Origin: Limnoperna fortunei
Taxonomy: Eukaryota; Mollusca; Bivalvia; Mytilida; Modiolidae
Length of the DNA stretch: 64,000 bases
Assembly: GCA_944474755.1 (NCBI GenBank)
Contig: OX104115.1
Location: 61,942,648 to 62,006,647 of the forward strand
Direction: 5' to 3'
Shown piece by piece: positions 30,864-43,194 of this stretch (position 1 is its first letter; every line of letters starts with the position of its first letter). Both the position numbers and the translations under genes were made by a program. A model generated the notes under the pieces. That model saw only the letters and a program-made list of their open reading frames with translations, had not been told where the DNA came from and did not search any database.

Positions 30864-33800
30864 ATCCTTTTAGCTGATATCTAGTCAATTTTTAGCATAT
30901 ATAATTGAGACCAATTAGCTGGAAATTAGTGCATAATTAGCATATTTGCTAGCATGTAATTAGCAACACTAAATTATACTTGCTCAACTACTCCAGACCA
31001 TGCTAAATTATGCTACCAGTTTTTATCAACAGCCAATCAAATGTTTTTAAATGTACTAGTATAAAATTAGCGCAATTTGTAGCATATTTTAAGCGTTTCA
31101 ATTATGTAAATTAGATCGACAGCAGGAAATCAGCGTGTCTGATAAGTAGACATCTAGTATAAATATGCAAATTAGCTAACTAGTATGTTTTAGCAAACAA
31201 TTAGTGCATATTTAGCAGGATATAGTACACATTCATGTATACTGTTGTAGCAGAAATCTAGCATGAATTTAGGGGTTTTTTAGTTTTGTTGCAGCATATA
31301 TTTAGCAATGAGTCAAAAAGATTCTAGCATGTATTAAGCGGACTTTTAGTAATGTTGTAGTGTGTATTTAGCACCATTTGCAACATTCTAGTATGTATGT
31401 AGTGGACTTGTAGTGTTGTTGTAGCAATGAGTTAGCAAGAATTCAGCAACATGCTAGCTCTTTTGTTTTTTGTCTTCTTTGCACAGGATTTTCTCTGGAT
31501 GGGGATTCTGCTTTTTCATGGGCAAACCTTTTCATGATCTGCATTCCTAGAAGCCAATTAATGTGTACTGGAGCAAACAAAACCTATATAAATAGAACAA
31601 CCAAAAGCATAAGTTTGAAGAAAATTGTTTATTTTCTATGACAACGCATAACAGAAAAATTAGCAATATGTAAATATTTAGCAACTGTTTGAAAACAACA
31701 GTACATGTCCGTCTTTTCATACTCATCTGTAGTCTAAAAAATCACATCCCATAATTTTTATATTGTCTTGTCAGTAACTTATGTCTCATATATCTCTAGA
31801 ACTAAAATTGTCTTGGATGTCTGTTTTTATTTCCTCCGTCTTCATGTGAACAACAACTTGAATCATGCATCATGTTATTTAAAGTGGTTCTGGCACAAAT
31901 GTCTGAAAAAAATAATTAAATGTTAGAACACTTTAACACAACACAATACAAAAAATTAAACAATAGATCATTACCACATCGGTTTAACAGTATATACTGC
32001 ATGTTAAATATGAGAGGTCGAAAATTTTGTAAAAATTTTAAGCCTTTCCAACCAAACTAAAATGTGATCAAATGTTTGTAATATTTGAACAGCTAGGTAA
32101 AATAAAAAATGATTAAAATTTACGTTTCACGAAACGTTGAAGTCGCCTCCCGTTCCGCACTTTTGACCGAGTAGAGGGAACTCAAGAGCACAACTTCATA
32201 ACATGAGCTTTCAGTTGGCCAAGTTTCATTTCGATCGGTTAAAAGATGAGCGAGAAAACGAGCGGACAACATTGCGAGGGGAAAAAGGAAAACATAAGAA
32301 ATATGAAAATAATAATAATAATTAAAATTTACGTTTCCCGAAACGTTGAAGTCGCCTCCCGTTCCGCACTTTTGACCGAGTAGAGGGAACTAAAAGTCAA
32401 GAGCACAACTTCATAACATGAGCTTTCAGTTGGCCAAGTTTCATTTCGATCGGTTAAAAGATGAGCGAGAAAACGAGCAAACTTTAAAACGGCCGCCATT
32501 TTGAAACCGGAAGTCGGACAAAAAATTTTTTTTGCAAAAATGCTCAGGATAGTTAGCTGTATCAGTATACCAATTTTTATTGAAATTGCTCTGGCCATAA
32601 CTGAGATCTGACAACGGCCGCCATTTTGTAAAACTTTAAAACGGCCGCCATTTTAAAACCGGAAGTCGGACAAAAATTTTGAAAATAGTGGCACACTCAG
32701 GGTATCATAAGCTACCTGTATACCAAATTTCGTTTAAATCGGATGACGTTTAAATTTTTACAGTTTTAGGGGGGTGGTGTTCGGATGGCGGCCATTTTGA
32801 AATGTCGGCCGCGTCAAATTTTTTTTTGCAAAAATGCTCGGGATAGGGAGCTGTATCAGTATACCAATTTTCATTGAAATTGCTTTGGCAATTACTGAGA
32901 TCTGACAACGGCCGTCATTTTTTTTCAACGGCGGCCATTTTGAAAATGGCGGCCATTTTGAAAATTTCAAAAGTGGATTGCACAACTTCAGGTCACCCTT
33001 ATTATGTTCCCAAAGTTTCATTTCGATCGGTTAAAAGATGAGCGAGAAAACGAGCGGACAACATTGCGCGGGGAAAAAGGAAAACATAAGAAATATGAAA
33101 ATAATAATAATTAAAATTTACGTTTCCCGAAACGTTGAAGTCGCCTCCCGTTCCGCACTTTTGACCGAGTAGAGGGAACTAAAAGTCAAGAGCATAACAT
33201 GAGCTTTCAGTTGGCCAAGTTTCATTTCGATCGGTTAAAAGATGAGCGAGAAAACGAGCAAACTTTAAAACGGCCGCCATTTTGAAACCGGAAGTCGGAC
33301 AAAAAATTTTTTTTGCAAAAATGCTCAGGATAGTTAGCTGTATCAGTATACCAATTTTCATTGAAATTGCTCTGGCCATAACTGAGATCTGACAACGGCC
33401 GCCATTTTGTAAAACTTTAAAACGGCCGCCATTTTGAAACCGGAAGTCGGACAAACATTTTTAAATAGTGGCACACTTAGGGTATCATAAGCTACCTGTA
33501 TACCAAATTTCGTCTAAATCGGATGACGTTTAAATTTTTACATTTTTAGGGGGGTGGTGTTCGGATGGCGGCCATTTTGAAATGTCGGCCGCGTCAAATT
33601 TTTTTTTGCAAAAATGCTCGGGATAGTTAGCTGTACCAGTATACCAATTTTCATTGAAATTGCTTTGGTAATTACTGAGATCTGACAACGGCCGTCATTT
33701 TTTTCAACGGCGGCCATTTTGAAAATGGCGGCCATTTTGAAAATTTCAAAAGTGGATTGCACAACTTCAGGTCACCCTTAACATGTTCCCAAAGTTTCAT

Positions 33801-36800
33801 TTCGATCGGTTAAAAGATGAGCGAGAAAACGAGCGGACAACATTGCGAGGGGAAAACATAAGAAATATGAAAATAATAATAATAATAATAAGAAACGGAG
33901 TAAAAACAATAAGTCGCCCGACACTTCGTGGTCGGCGACTTAACTAGTGCTGATTGTGTTGGGATGCCAACACAGAATGTCTCCCAAACGAACCCCCATT
34001 GCCACTTTATTCTTGTGCATGTTGAAAACCCCCAAATAGACATGATATTCTTAGTTTGTGCATTAAAATATACCTACATATGAAATTTCTTTGCAATCGG
34101 ACTAAGTTAACGGTAAGGGGGGGGGGAGTGTGGTGAAACGGCTGCCATCACAAAATGGTGTCGCTCGCATCCAATTTTTTTTTGGCAAAAATGCTCAGGA
34201 TAGTTAGCTGTATCAGTATACCAATTTTGATTGAAATAGCTCTGGTCATTACTGAGATCTGACAATGGCCGCCATTTTTGAAAACTTTAAAACGGCCGCC
34301 ATTTTGAAACCGGAAATCCGACAAAAATTTTAAAAGTAGTGGCACACTTAGGGTACCATAATATACCTGTGTACCAAATTTCGTCGAAATCGGATGACGT
34401 TTAAATTTTTGCATTTTTAGGGGGTGGTGTTCGGAAGGCGGCCATTTTGAAATGTCGTTCGCGTCCATTTTTTTTTGGCAAAAATACTCAGGATAGTCAG
34501 CTGTATCAGTATACCAATTTTCATTGAAATTGCTCTGGCCATTACTTAGATCTGACAACGGCCGCCATTTTTTCAAACTTTAAAACGGCCGCCATTTTGA
34601 AACCGGAAGTCGGAAAAAATTTCTTTTTGGCAATATGCTCAGGATAGTTAGCTGTATCAGTATGCCAATTTTCATTGAAATTGGTCTGGCCGTTACGGAG
34701 ATCTGACAACGGCCGCCATTTTTTAAAACTTTGAAACGGCCGCCATTTTGAAACCGGAAGTCGGACAAAAATTTTGAAAGTAATGGCACACTCAGGGTGC
34801 CATAATCTACCTGTGTACCAAATTTCGTCGAAATCGGATGACATTTAAATTTTTGCATTTTTATGGGGGTGGTGTTCGGATGGCGGCCATTTTGAAATGT
34901 CGTTCGCGTCTAATTTATTTAGGTAAAAATGCTCAGGATAGTTAGCTGTATCAGTATACCAATTTTCATTGAAATTGCTCTGGCCATTACTGAGATCTGA
35001 CAATGGTCGCCATTTTTTTCAATGGCGGCCATTTTGAAAATGGCGGCCATTTTGAAAATTTCAAAAGTGGATTGCACAACTTCAGGTCACCCTTAATATG
35101 TTCCCAAAGTTTCATCTTGATTGGACATTGCGTCTCAGAGAAAATGTGCGGACAAGATTGAACGGAAAGAAAAAAGAAAGAAAGAAAGAAGAAGAATAAT
35201 AATAAGAAACCGGACAAAAACAATATGTCTCCCAAAACTTCGTTTGGGAGACATAATTAAAATTTACGTTTCCCGAAACGTTGAAGTCGCCTCCCGTTCC
35301 GCACTTTTGATCCCCATGGATAGTATTTCATTCAAATCAGTACATTAAAATATGCCTAGAAATCAAATTTTGTTGAAATCGGACAAAGTTGACTTTTTCC
35401 TGCAGTAAAATGGCCGCCGTTTTAAAACCGGAAGTCGGACAAAAAATTTTTAAATAGTGGCACACTCAGGGTATCATAAGCTACCGGAATAGCAAATTTC
35501 GTCTAAATCGGATGACGTTTAAATTTTTACATTTTTAGGGGGGTGGTGTTCGGATGGCGGCCATTTTGAAATGTCGGCCGCGTCAAATTTTTTTTTGCAA
35601 AAATGCTCGGGATAGTTAGCTGTATCAGTATACCAATTTTCATTGAAATTGCTTTGGCAATTACTGAGATCTGACAAAGGCCGTCATTTTTTTTCAACGG
35701 CGGCCATTTTGAAAATGGCGGCCATTTTGAAAATTTCAAAAGTGGATTGCACATCTTCAGGTCACCCTTAACATGTTCCCAAAGTTTCATCTTGATTGGA
35801 CATTGCATCTCTGAGAAAATGTGCGGACAACATTGCGAGGGGAAAAAGGAAAACATAAGAAATATGAAAATAATAATAATTAAAATTTACGTTTCCCGAA
35901 ACGTTGAAGTCGCCTCCCGTTCCGCACTTTTGACCGAGTAGAGGGAACTAAAAGTCAAGAGCACAACTTCATAACATGAGCTTTCAGTTGGCCAAGTTTC
36001 ATTTCGATCGGTTAAAAGATGAGCGAGAAAACGAGCAAACTTTAAAACGGCCGCCATTTTGAAACCGGAAGTCGGACAAAAAATTTTTTTTTGCAAAAAT
36101 GCTCAGGATAGTTAGCTGTATCAGTATACCAATTTTCATTGAAATTGCTCTGGCCATAACTGAGATCTGACAACGGCCGCCATTTTGTAAAACTTTAAAA
36201 CGGCCGCCATTTTGAAACCGGAAGTCGGACAAAACATTTTTAAATAGTGGCACACTTAGGGTATCATAAGCTACCTGTATACCAAATTTCGTCTAAATCG
36301 GATGACGTTTAAATTTTTACATTTTTAGGGGGGTGGTGTTCGGATGGCGGCCATTTTGAAATGTCGGCCGCGTCAAATTTTTTTTTGCAAAAATGCTCGG
36401 GATAGTTAGCTGTACCAGTATACCAATTTTCATTGAAATTGCTTTGGCAATTACTGAGATCTGACAACGGCCGTCATTTTTTCAACGGCGGCCATTTTGA
36501 AAATGGCGGCCATTTTGAAAATTTCAAAAGTGGATTGCACAACTTCAGGTCACCCTTAACATGTTCCCAAAGTTTCATCTTGATTGGACATTGCATCTCT
36601 GAGAAAATGTGCGGACAACATTGCGAGGGGAAAAAGGAAAACATAAGAAATATGAAAATAATAATAATTAAAATTTACGTTTCCCGAAACGTTGAAGTCG
36701 CCTCCCGTTCCGCACTTTTGACCGAGTAGAGGGAACTAAAAGTCAAGAGCACAACTTCATAACATGAGCTTTCAGTTGGCCAAGTTTCATTTCGATCGGT

Positions 36801-37448
36801 TAAAAGATGAGCGAGAAAACGAGCAAACTTTAAAACGGCCGCCATTTTGAAACCGGAAGTCGGACAAAAAATTTTTTTTGCAAAAATGCTCAGGATAGTT
36901 AGCTGTATCAGTATACCAATTTTCATTGAAATTGCTCTGGCCATAACTGAGATCTGACAACGGCCGCCATTTTGTAAAACTTTAAAACGGCCGCCATTTT
37001 GAAACCGGAAGTCGGACAAAACATTTTTAAATAGTGGCACACTTAGGGTATCATAAGCTACCTGTATACCAAATTTCGTCTAAATCGGATGACGTTTAAA
37101 TTTTTACATTTTTAGGGGGGTGGTGTTCGGATGGCGGCCATTTTGAAATGTCGGCCGCGTCAAATTTTTTTTTGCAAAAATGCTCGGGATAGTTAGCTGT
37201 ACCAGTATACCAATTTTCATTGAAATTGCTTTGGCAATTACTGAGATCTGACAACGGCCGTCATTTTTTCAACGGCGGCCATTTTGAAAATGGCGGCCAT
37301 TTTGAAAATTTCAAAAGTGGATTGCACAACTTCAGGTCACCCTTAACATGTTCCCAAAGTTTCATTTCGATCTGTTAAAAGATGAGCGAGAAAACGAGCG
37401 GACAACATTGCGAGGGGAAAACATAAGAAATATGAAAATAATAATAAT

Positions 37449-38242
37449 AATAATTAAAATTTACGTTTCGCGAAACGTGAAGTCTCCCAAACGAAGTTAC
37501 TGATAGTCCTGTGCAGCCTGTGAATCACCTTATATTTGACTTTACAGGTTGCTATTCACCTAGATTTCAAATTCTAATAAAATTGAAAAAAATGGTAAAT
37601 TTTCAAATTTTACTGGTATTCTGTTGACACAGACAATGTTGAATTTTTGCCGATTTGGCGACTTTGGTGGCCATTTTTAAAAAAAATGGCGGGTCGTATA
37701 AAAAATCTGAGTGTACCGTTGAACTCGGCATACCAAATTTACTTTTAGAACCTATTTTCGTTGAATTTTGACTATGTTGAATTTTTGCCCATTTGGCAAC
37801 TTTGGCGGCCATTTTACAAAAAATGGCGCGTCGTATAAAAATTCTGAGTTGACCATTGGACTCGGCATACCAAATTTACTGTTAAAACCCATTTTCGTTG
37901 AAATCCGACAAACTTGAATTTTTGGCGATTCGGCGGCCATTTTGAAAATGGCGGCCGGTTCGCGCGCGATTTTTTGCCAAAAATAAATCAAGACCACTAT
38001 GCTGAACCTACATACCAAGTTTCATCGAAATCCATCTGGCGGTTCTCCGGGAACTGTATTTTGGCGGGAAAACTTAAATGGCGGCCATTTTGAAAGTGGC
38101 GGCCATCTTGGAAATTCCGAAATATGATTGCACATCTAGCCAATAGGGTCTAACATCCTGCCAAGTTTCAAATTGATCCCATTTACGGTTTCTGAGAAAA
38201 GTGTCGGAAATCTCTACGGGGAAACCAGAAGAATAATAATAA
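37449..38242 (+). mobile_element. variant unit with perfect palindromic start (subfamily 2, copy 1)
   Basis: Begins with the perfect 16-bp palindrome ACGTTTCGCGAAACGT (37463-37478), then GAAGTCTCCCAAACGAAGTT, then a body that differs from the main units (TACTGATAGTCCTGTGCAGC, later GCGGCCGGTTCGCGCGCGAT). It ends in GGGGAAACCAGAAGAATAAT. Nearly the same sequence recurs at 39094-39880. Confidence 0.8.
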
Positions 38243-39093
38243 TAATAATTAAAATTTACGTTTCCCGAAACGTTGAAGTCGCCTCCCCTTCCGCACTTTT
38301 GACCGAGTAGAGGGAACTAAAAGTCAAGAGCACAACTTCATAACATGAGCTTTCAGTTGGCCAAGTTTCATTTCGATCGGTAAAAAGATGAGCGAGAAAA
38401 CGAGCAAACTTTAAAACGGCCGCCATTTTGAAACCGGAAGTCGGACAAAAAATTTTTTTTGCAAAAATGCTCAGGATAGTTAGCTGTATCAGTATACCAA
38501 TTTTCATTGAAATTGCTCTGGCCATAACTGAGATCTGACAACGGCCGCCATTTTGTAAAACTTTAAAACGGCCGCCATTTTGAAACCGGAAGTCGGACAA
38601 AACATTTTTATATAGTGGCACACTTAGGGTATCATAAGCTACCTGTATACCAAATTTCGTCTAAATCGGATGACGTTTAAATTTTTACATTTTTAGGGGG
38701 GTGGTGTTCGGATGGCGGCAATTTTGAAATGTCGGCCGCGTCAAATTTTTTTTTGCAAAAATGCTCGGGATAGTTAGCTGTACCAGTATACCAATTTTCA
38801 TTGAAATTGCTTTGGCAATTACTGAGATCTGACAACGGCCGTCATTTTTTTCAACGGCGGCCATTTTGAAAATGGCGGCCATTTTGAAAATTTCAAAAGT
38901 GGATTGCACAACTTCAGGTCACCCTTATTATGTTCCCAAAGTTTCATTTCGATCGGTTAAAAGATGAGCGAGAAAACGAGCGGACAACATTGCGAGGGGA
39001 AAACATAAGAAATATGAAAATAATAATAATAATAATAAGAAGAAGAAACGGAGTAAAAACAATTAGTCGCCCGACACTTCGTGGTCGGCGACT

Positions 39094-39950
39094 TAATTAA
39101 AATTTACGTTTCGCGAAACGTGAAGTCTCCCAAACGAAGTTACTGATAGTCCTGTGCAGCCTGTGAATCACCTTATATTTGACTTTACAGGTTGCTATTC
39201 ACCTAGATTTCAAATTCTAATAAAATTGAAAAAAATGGTAAATTTTCAAATTTTCATTGAGTTCCGACAATGTTGAATTTTTGCCGATTTGGCGACTTTG
39301 GTGGCCATTTTAAAAAAAATGGCGGGTCGTATAAAAAATCTGAGTGTACCGTTGAACTCGGCATACCAAATTTACTTTTGGAACCTATTTTCGTTGAATT
39401 ATGACAATGTTGAATTTTTGCCCATTTGGCAAATTTGGCGGCCATTTTGCAAAAAATGGCGCGTCGTAAAAAAATTCTGAGTTGACCATTGGACTCGGCA
39501 TACCAAATTTACTGTTAAAACCCATTTTCGTTGAAATCCGACAAACTTGAATTTTTGGCGATTCGGCGGCCATTTTGAAAATGGCGGCCGGTTCGCGCGC
39601 GATTTTTTGCCAAAAATAAATCAAGACCACTATGCTGAACCTACATACCAAGTTTCATCGAAATCCATCTGGCGGTTCTCCGGGAACTGCATTTTGGCGG
39701 GAAAACTTAAATGGCGGCCATTTTGAAAGTGGCGGCCATCTTGGAAATTCCGAAAGATGATTGCACATCTAGCCAATAGGGTCTAACATCCTACCAAGTT
39801 TCAAATTGATCCCATTTACGGTTTCTGAGAAAAGTGTCGGAAATCTCTACGGGGAAACCAGAAGAAGAATAATAATAATAATAAGAAACAGAGTAAAAAC
39901 AATAAGTCTCCAAACTTCGTTTGGGAGACAACTTCGTTTGGGAGACTTAA
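39094..39950 (+). mobile_element. variant unit with matching terminal inverted repeats (subfamily 2, copy 2)
   Basis: Palindrome ACGTTTCGCGAAACGT at 39106-39121, followed by AAGTCTCCCAAACGAAGTT. The far end (about 39912-39950) carries AACTTCGTTTGGGAGACTT, its reverse complement. The unit therefore has 19-bp inverted ends and is about 0.8 kb long, like a MITE. Between body and right end is an (AAT)n tract, then AAGAAACAGAGTAAAAACAA. Confidence 0.75.
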
Positions 39951-40240
39951 TAATAAGAAACAGAGTAAAAACAATAAGTCTCCAAACTTCGTTTGGGAGA
40001 CTTAATAATAATAAGAAACGGAGTAAAAACAATAAGTCGCCCGACACTTCGTGGTCGGCGACTTAATAATAAGAAACGGAGTAAAAACAATAAGTCGCCC
40101 GACACTTCGTGGTCGGCGACTTAATAATAAGAAACGGAGTAAAAACAATAAGTCGCCCGACACTTCGTGGTCGGCGACTTAATAATAAGAAACGGAGTAA
40201 AAACAATAAGTCGCCCGACACTTCGTGGTCGGCGACTTAA
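39881..40240 (+). repeat. 59-bp hairpin tandem array
   Basis: After two AAGTCTCC..GGAGACTT hairpins (about 39904-39950 and 39976-40003), four units follow at a 59-bp period (hairpins at about 40032, 40091, 40150 and 40209). Each unit reads TAATAAGAAACGGAGTAAAA-ACAATAAGTCGCCCGACACT-TCGTGGTCGGCGACT. AAGTCGCC-GACCAC pairs across a short TTCG-type loop. Single copies of the same hairpin lie at 33911-33941 and 39063-39093, and a variant at 35226-35256. These look like repeated solo termini of the surrounding elements. Confidence 0.88.
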
Positions 40241-42879
40241 ATATAAAAGAAAAGACACTGGCCTAGATAAAAAAAAATATCAACAATCATTGTTTATAGA
40301 TAAATAACATTTTAAAACAATGTACAGCGTAACGTTCATCCTTGCGCATGACATTTGTATTTTACAAACGTCTGGGTCTTAATTGGGTATAGTATGGCCA
40401 TTCATGGTTCTTATCCTTTCTTCTTTTTCTGTTTGTGTCATTGATTTCTTAAAAGGTTTATTGAATATGTGTTGCAACAGGCAGGAACTGCTTACTTGCC
40501 CAGAGAACCAGAGTTCACTCAAATTTTTTTGGGAGTCCCTGGCTTGTGTTTGTGTGCTGTTTTGTTTTGTATTTTTATGGTGTTCCAAGGCTTTTAATAT
40601 TTTCGAATTAGTGATTTCTTTGCCATTTTGGTATTTCTTTGCTTAATTGTTAGCTCATAACTATCATGATGAAGGGTATATTTGGTTGTTGTTTTCTCAA
40701 TTGACATATCATGTTATCCTTCTTATTAAAAAAGTTACCAATTATGGTTTCTTCACTGCTGGGAATAATTCTGTAGAATCTTGAACCTGGACAAATTATG
40801 AACAGTACTGTCAGAAAATATTTGACTTCTTTTCTGTTTATGTTGCAACTTGTCACCTGAAAACAAAAGGTTCATTATTTTACAAAGCTGCAAATGTATG
40901 GGGCATATAATATTGGTGCTTCATTGGAAATAAATAAGTTATTTTTAACATCTCAAGCTTATTTCGTGTGAAATTTAATTTCTAAATATATTTAAAAGAA
41001 ATATTAATATCTATAATGGTCCACACCAAATTTCTGAAGAACGTACGACTTGTCATATATACAAAAGGGGGGAATCGATGTGTGTGCATTTCAATATTAA
41101 ATGACTGAATACGTGCGTCTGCATGTGTTTATAAATACAATCTTCGTAATTAACCCATTCAATGACAAAGATGTTAACGGTAACTTCCATATTTCTCAAG
41201 AAAATCTTTGAACAGACTCGATACTCACTTCGTTTTTAACGGACTTGTACCAGTTCACTGTTCAGTCATGGAGGTCAGTCAAACTCAAAATCGGGCTTGG
41301 TGGTTAAATGCTTCTCGGATTTCCTTGAGTTTATATTAATAACATTATTCTCATGCATCGGTAAAACTGCTTTAAGTCAACTTGTCATTCATTCGATTAA
41401 GACGCGTCTTAGAAAAATATTTTCACGAAATATATCCATTTCGTCATTCTTTTTATTTACATCCGGTCTGTTATAATTTATCAAAACAAACGCGCTATTT
41501 TTAATCAGCCAATCACAATACCCGATTCAAAATTACCGATTCGGTTGTCTAATGAATGACGATTTACCAAACGTATTTGAATAAAGATCGTTCGATAACA
41601 GATTAACACGGAGACATTACCAAGTCTTGACAGTTATAATAAATAAACAATATATTTAAGAACCCGTTGTTTGTTACTCCTGAATTTTATGTTGTAATTC
41701 TTATCCTGTCGAATAGGGCTACGTTTACAAGCGTATGGATCGAATATATTGCTACAATATAAGAAAATTGGTTACCTCCCCTGATCATTTGAATTTTTAC
41801 AAAAACGATTAGTTTATTATATATTTAAATTAAAATGTTGATATTAATAGACAAAATGTTTATTTCAGTCTGAAATTGAATTATAAGTGCTCATTATCAT
41901 TTATGATAACTGATTTTTGTAATAATGAACCTTTTTTCAATATTTTATACCATAATATATATTGAAATAACTTTAGACATAGGTGCAATTATATGAGATA
42001 CAGCAGCATTGTTTCTTTTTAAGCAGTAACAGATACACATAATTACATTGTAGCTGACATTAGTTAGCAAGGGTACGTTTCATGTCAAATGCAAAAATGT
42101 GCTGCCAGCTGTGCGACACATTTCCTACTATAAATACATGTACTATTTTCTTCTACATTGCATGTGTTTGTGAATATTTTTTATATACACACACAAGGGA
42201 TTAATATCACAAATTGTCCCAACCCCTCCCCATGAAGAAGGTGCTTATTTAATGATCTTGGTATTCATAATATCTTTTATAATCATAGTAAAACTAAATT
42301 GAACAAACATATATTAGTACAATATTAGTATTGCTAAAATCATGCTAATTTATCTTAGTTTCTTTAAACTATACAAGGATAAGTCAGTATTCAACAAACA
42401 AATATTAGTATCAATTAGTATTGCTGAAATTATGCTAATTTATCTTAAAATTATGCAAAACATGTAATTTTTTACTGCATTTTTAACTAACAGATACTAG
42501 TAAGAAATTAGTGCTGCTAAAATTATACTAACTTATCTTATTACTTTATTTTAAAAAAAGTTCTGATAGATATCTTAAATTAGCATATAATTAGCTGAGA
42601 ACTACATTCATCCTTATTCTAACTAAAATACGCTACAGAAATGAAGTATGTATTTAGTATAGATATTCACCTAATATTTTTGATCCACTAATTTATGCTG
42701 TAATTGTAGTATATTGTTAGTATAATGTAGCGTAGTTTAAGTTTTAAAAATGTTAACCAAGGAAAATCGGCACAAATTTAGCAGACTAGCAGTATCTACT
42801 AAATATGCGCTACATTTTTACAGTACAAAATTAGCAGGATATTAGTACATAATTAGTAACGCTGTCATAAATTAGCGCC

Positions 42880-42901
42880 GCTACATTTTGGTCTGGGTAG
42901 G
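42880..42901 (-). repeat. right 22-bp terminal inverted repeat
   Basis: Exact reverse complement of 30842-30863. Flanked outside by CTTGGGTGGAAG and preceded inside by TTAGC-rich sequence. Confidence 0.9.
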
Positions 42902-43194
42902 CTTGGGTGGAAGTTCGAATACGTCAACTCGACCTCCATATTGACTTCTGCCGTAAGTAAACACATGAGTCGCTTACGTGTTTGATATTTTGTTATTTGT
43001 AAATATATATCAATACTTAATATTAACCCTGTATTTCTAATGTTTCAGAAATCCGCTGCATAGATATATTATATGGTTGTCACAATACTTAGACGTTTGT
43101 ATATATATTCATTAAATTTGACTTGTTTTTGTGTTTTATTTACTTACAAGTGTGTAGATTTGATATCCGGTAAATGACTTTTTAAAAATTCCAG

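Larger units (their letters stand above)
32113..40240. repeat. head-to-tail array of about ten related ATGGCGGC-rich units
   Basis: Unit starts are marked by AATTAAAATTTACGTTTCSC-GAAACG at about 32113, 32325, 33113, 35257, 35880, 36665, 37453, 38247 and 39095. A full unit is about 780-790 bp. It contains repeated blocks of GCCGCCATTTTG, CCGGAAGTCGGAC, TGCTCAGGATAGTTAGCTGT, CCAATTTTCATTGAAATTGC, CAAGTTTCATTTCGATCGG and AAATCGGATGACGTTTAAAT. Units end in (AAT)n, and the next unit begins inside that tract. Units at about 36.67 and 38.25 kb are nearly identical, so growth is recent. Long minus-strand open frames (up to 121 codons) recur in each unit but are not treated as genes. Confidence 0.9.
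30842..42901. mobile_element. 12-kb segment bounded by perfect 22-bp terminal inverted repeats
   Basis: Left end 30842-30863 starts CCTACCCAGACCAAAATGTA; the right end 42880-42901 is its exact reverse complement. Each end continues inward for about 600 bp with many TTAGCA / GCTAAT / TAGTAT words (30864-31460 and 42270-42879), as expected of subterminal transposase-binding clusters. TA dinucleotides sit in the TIR (CC-TA-CCC), but I see no target-site duplication outside it. Interior: 31460-32100 and 40240-42270 show no transposase frame; 32.1-40.24 kb is a nested repeat block. Best read as a non-autonomous or disabled DNA transposon of about 4 kb into which the block was later inserted. Confidence 0.7.

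Noticed and set aside
39881..40240. 59-bp hairpin units resembling integron attC ('59-base elements')
   Set aside because: Same length by coincidence. There are no integrase core sites or gene cassettes, the setting is eukaryotic, and the hairpin equals the ends of the neighbouring repeat units.
32113..40240. CRISPR-like array
   Set aside because: Units are about 780 bp with homologous bodies, not short repeats with unique spacers, and the DNA is clearly eukaryotic.
40383..40646. Hydrophobic 87-codon frame as a membrane protein
   Set aside because: T-rich DNA gives Phe/Leu/Val-rich frames by chance; similar frames occur at 22163-22378 in another T-rich stretch.
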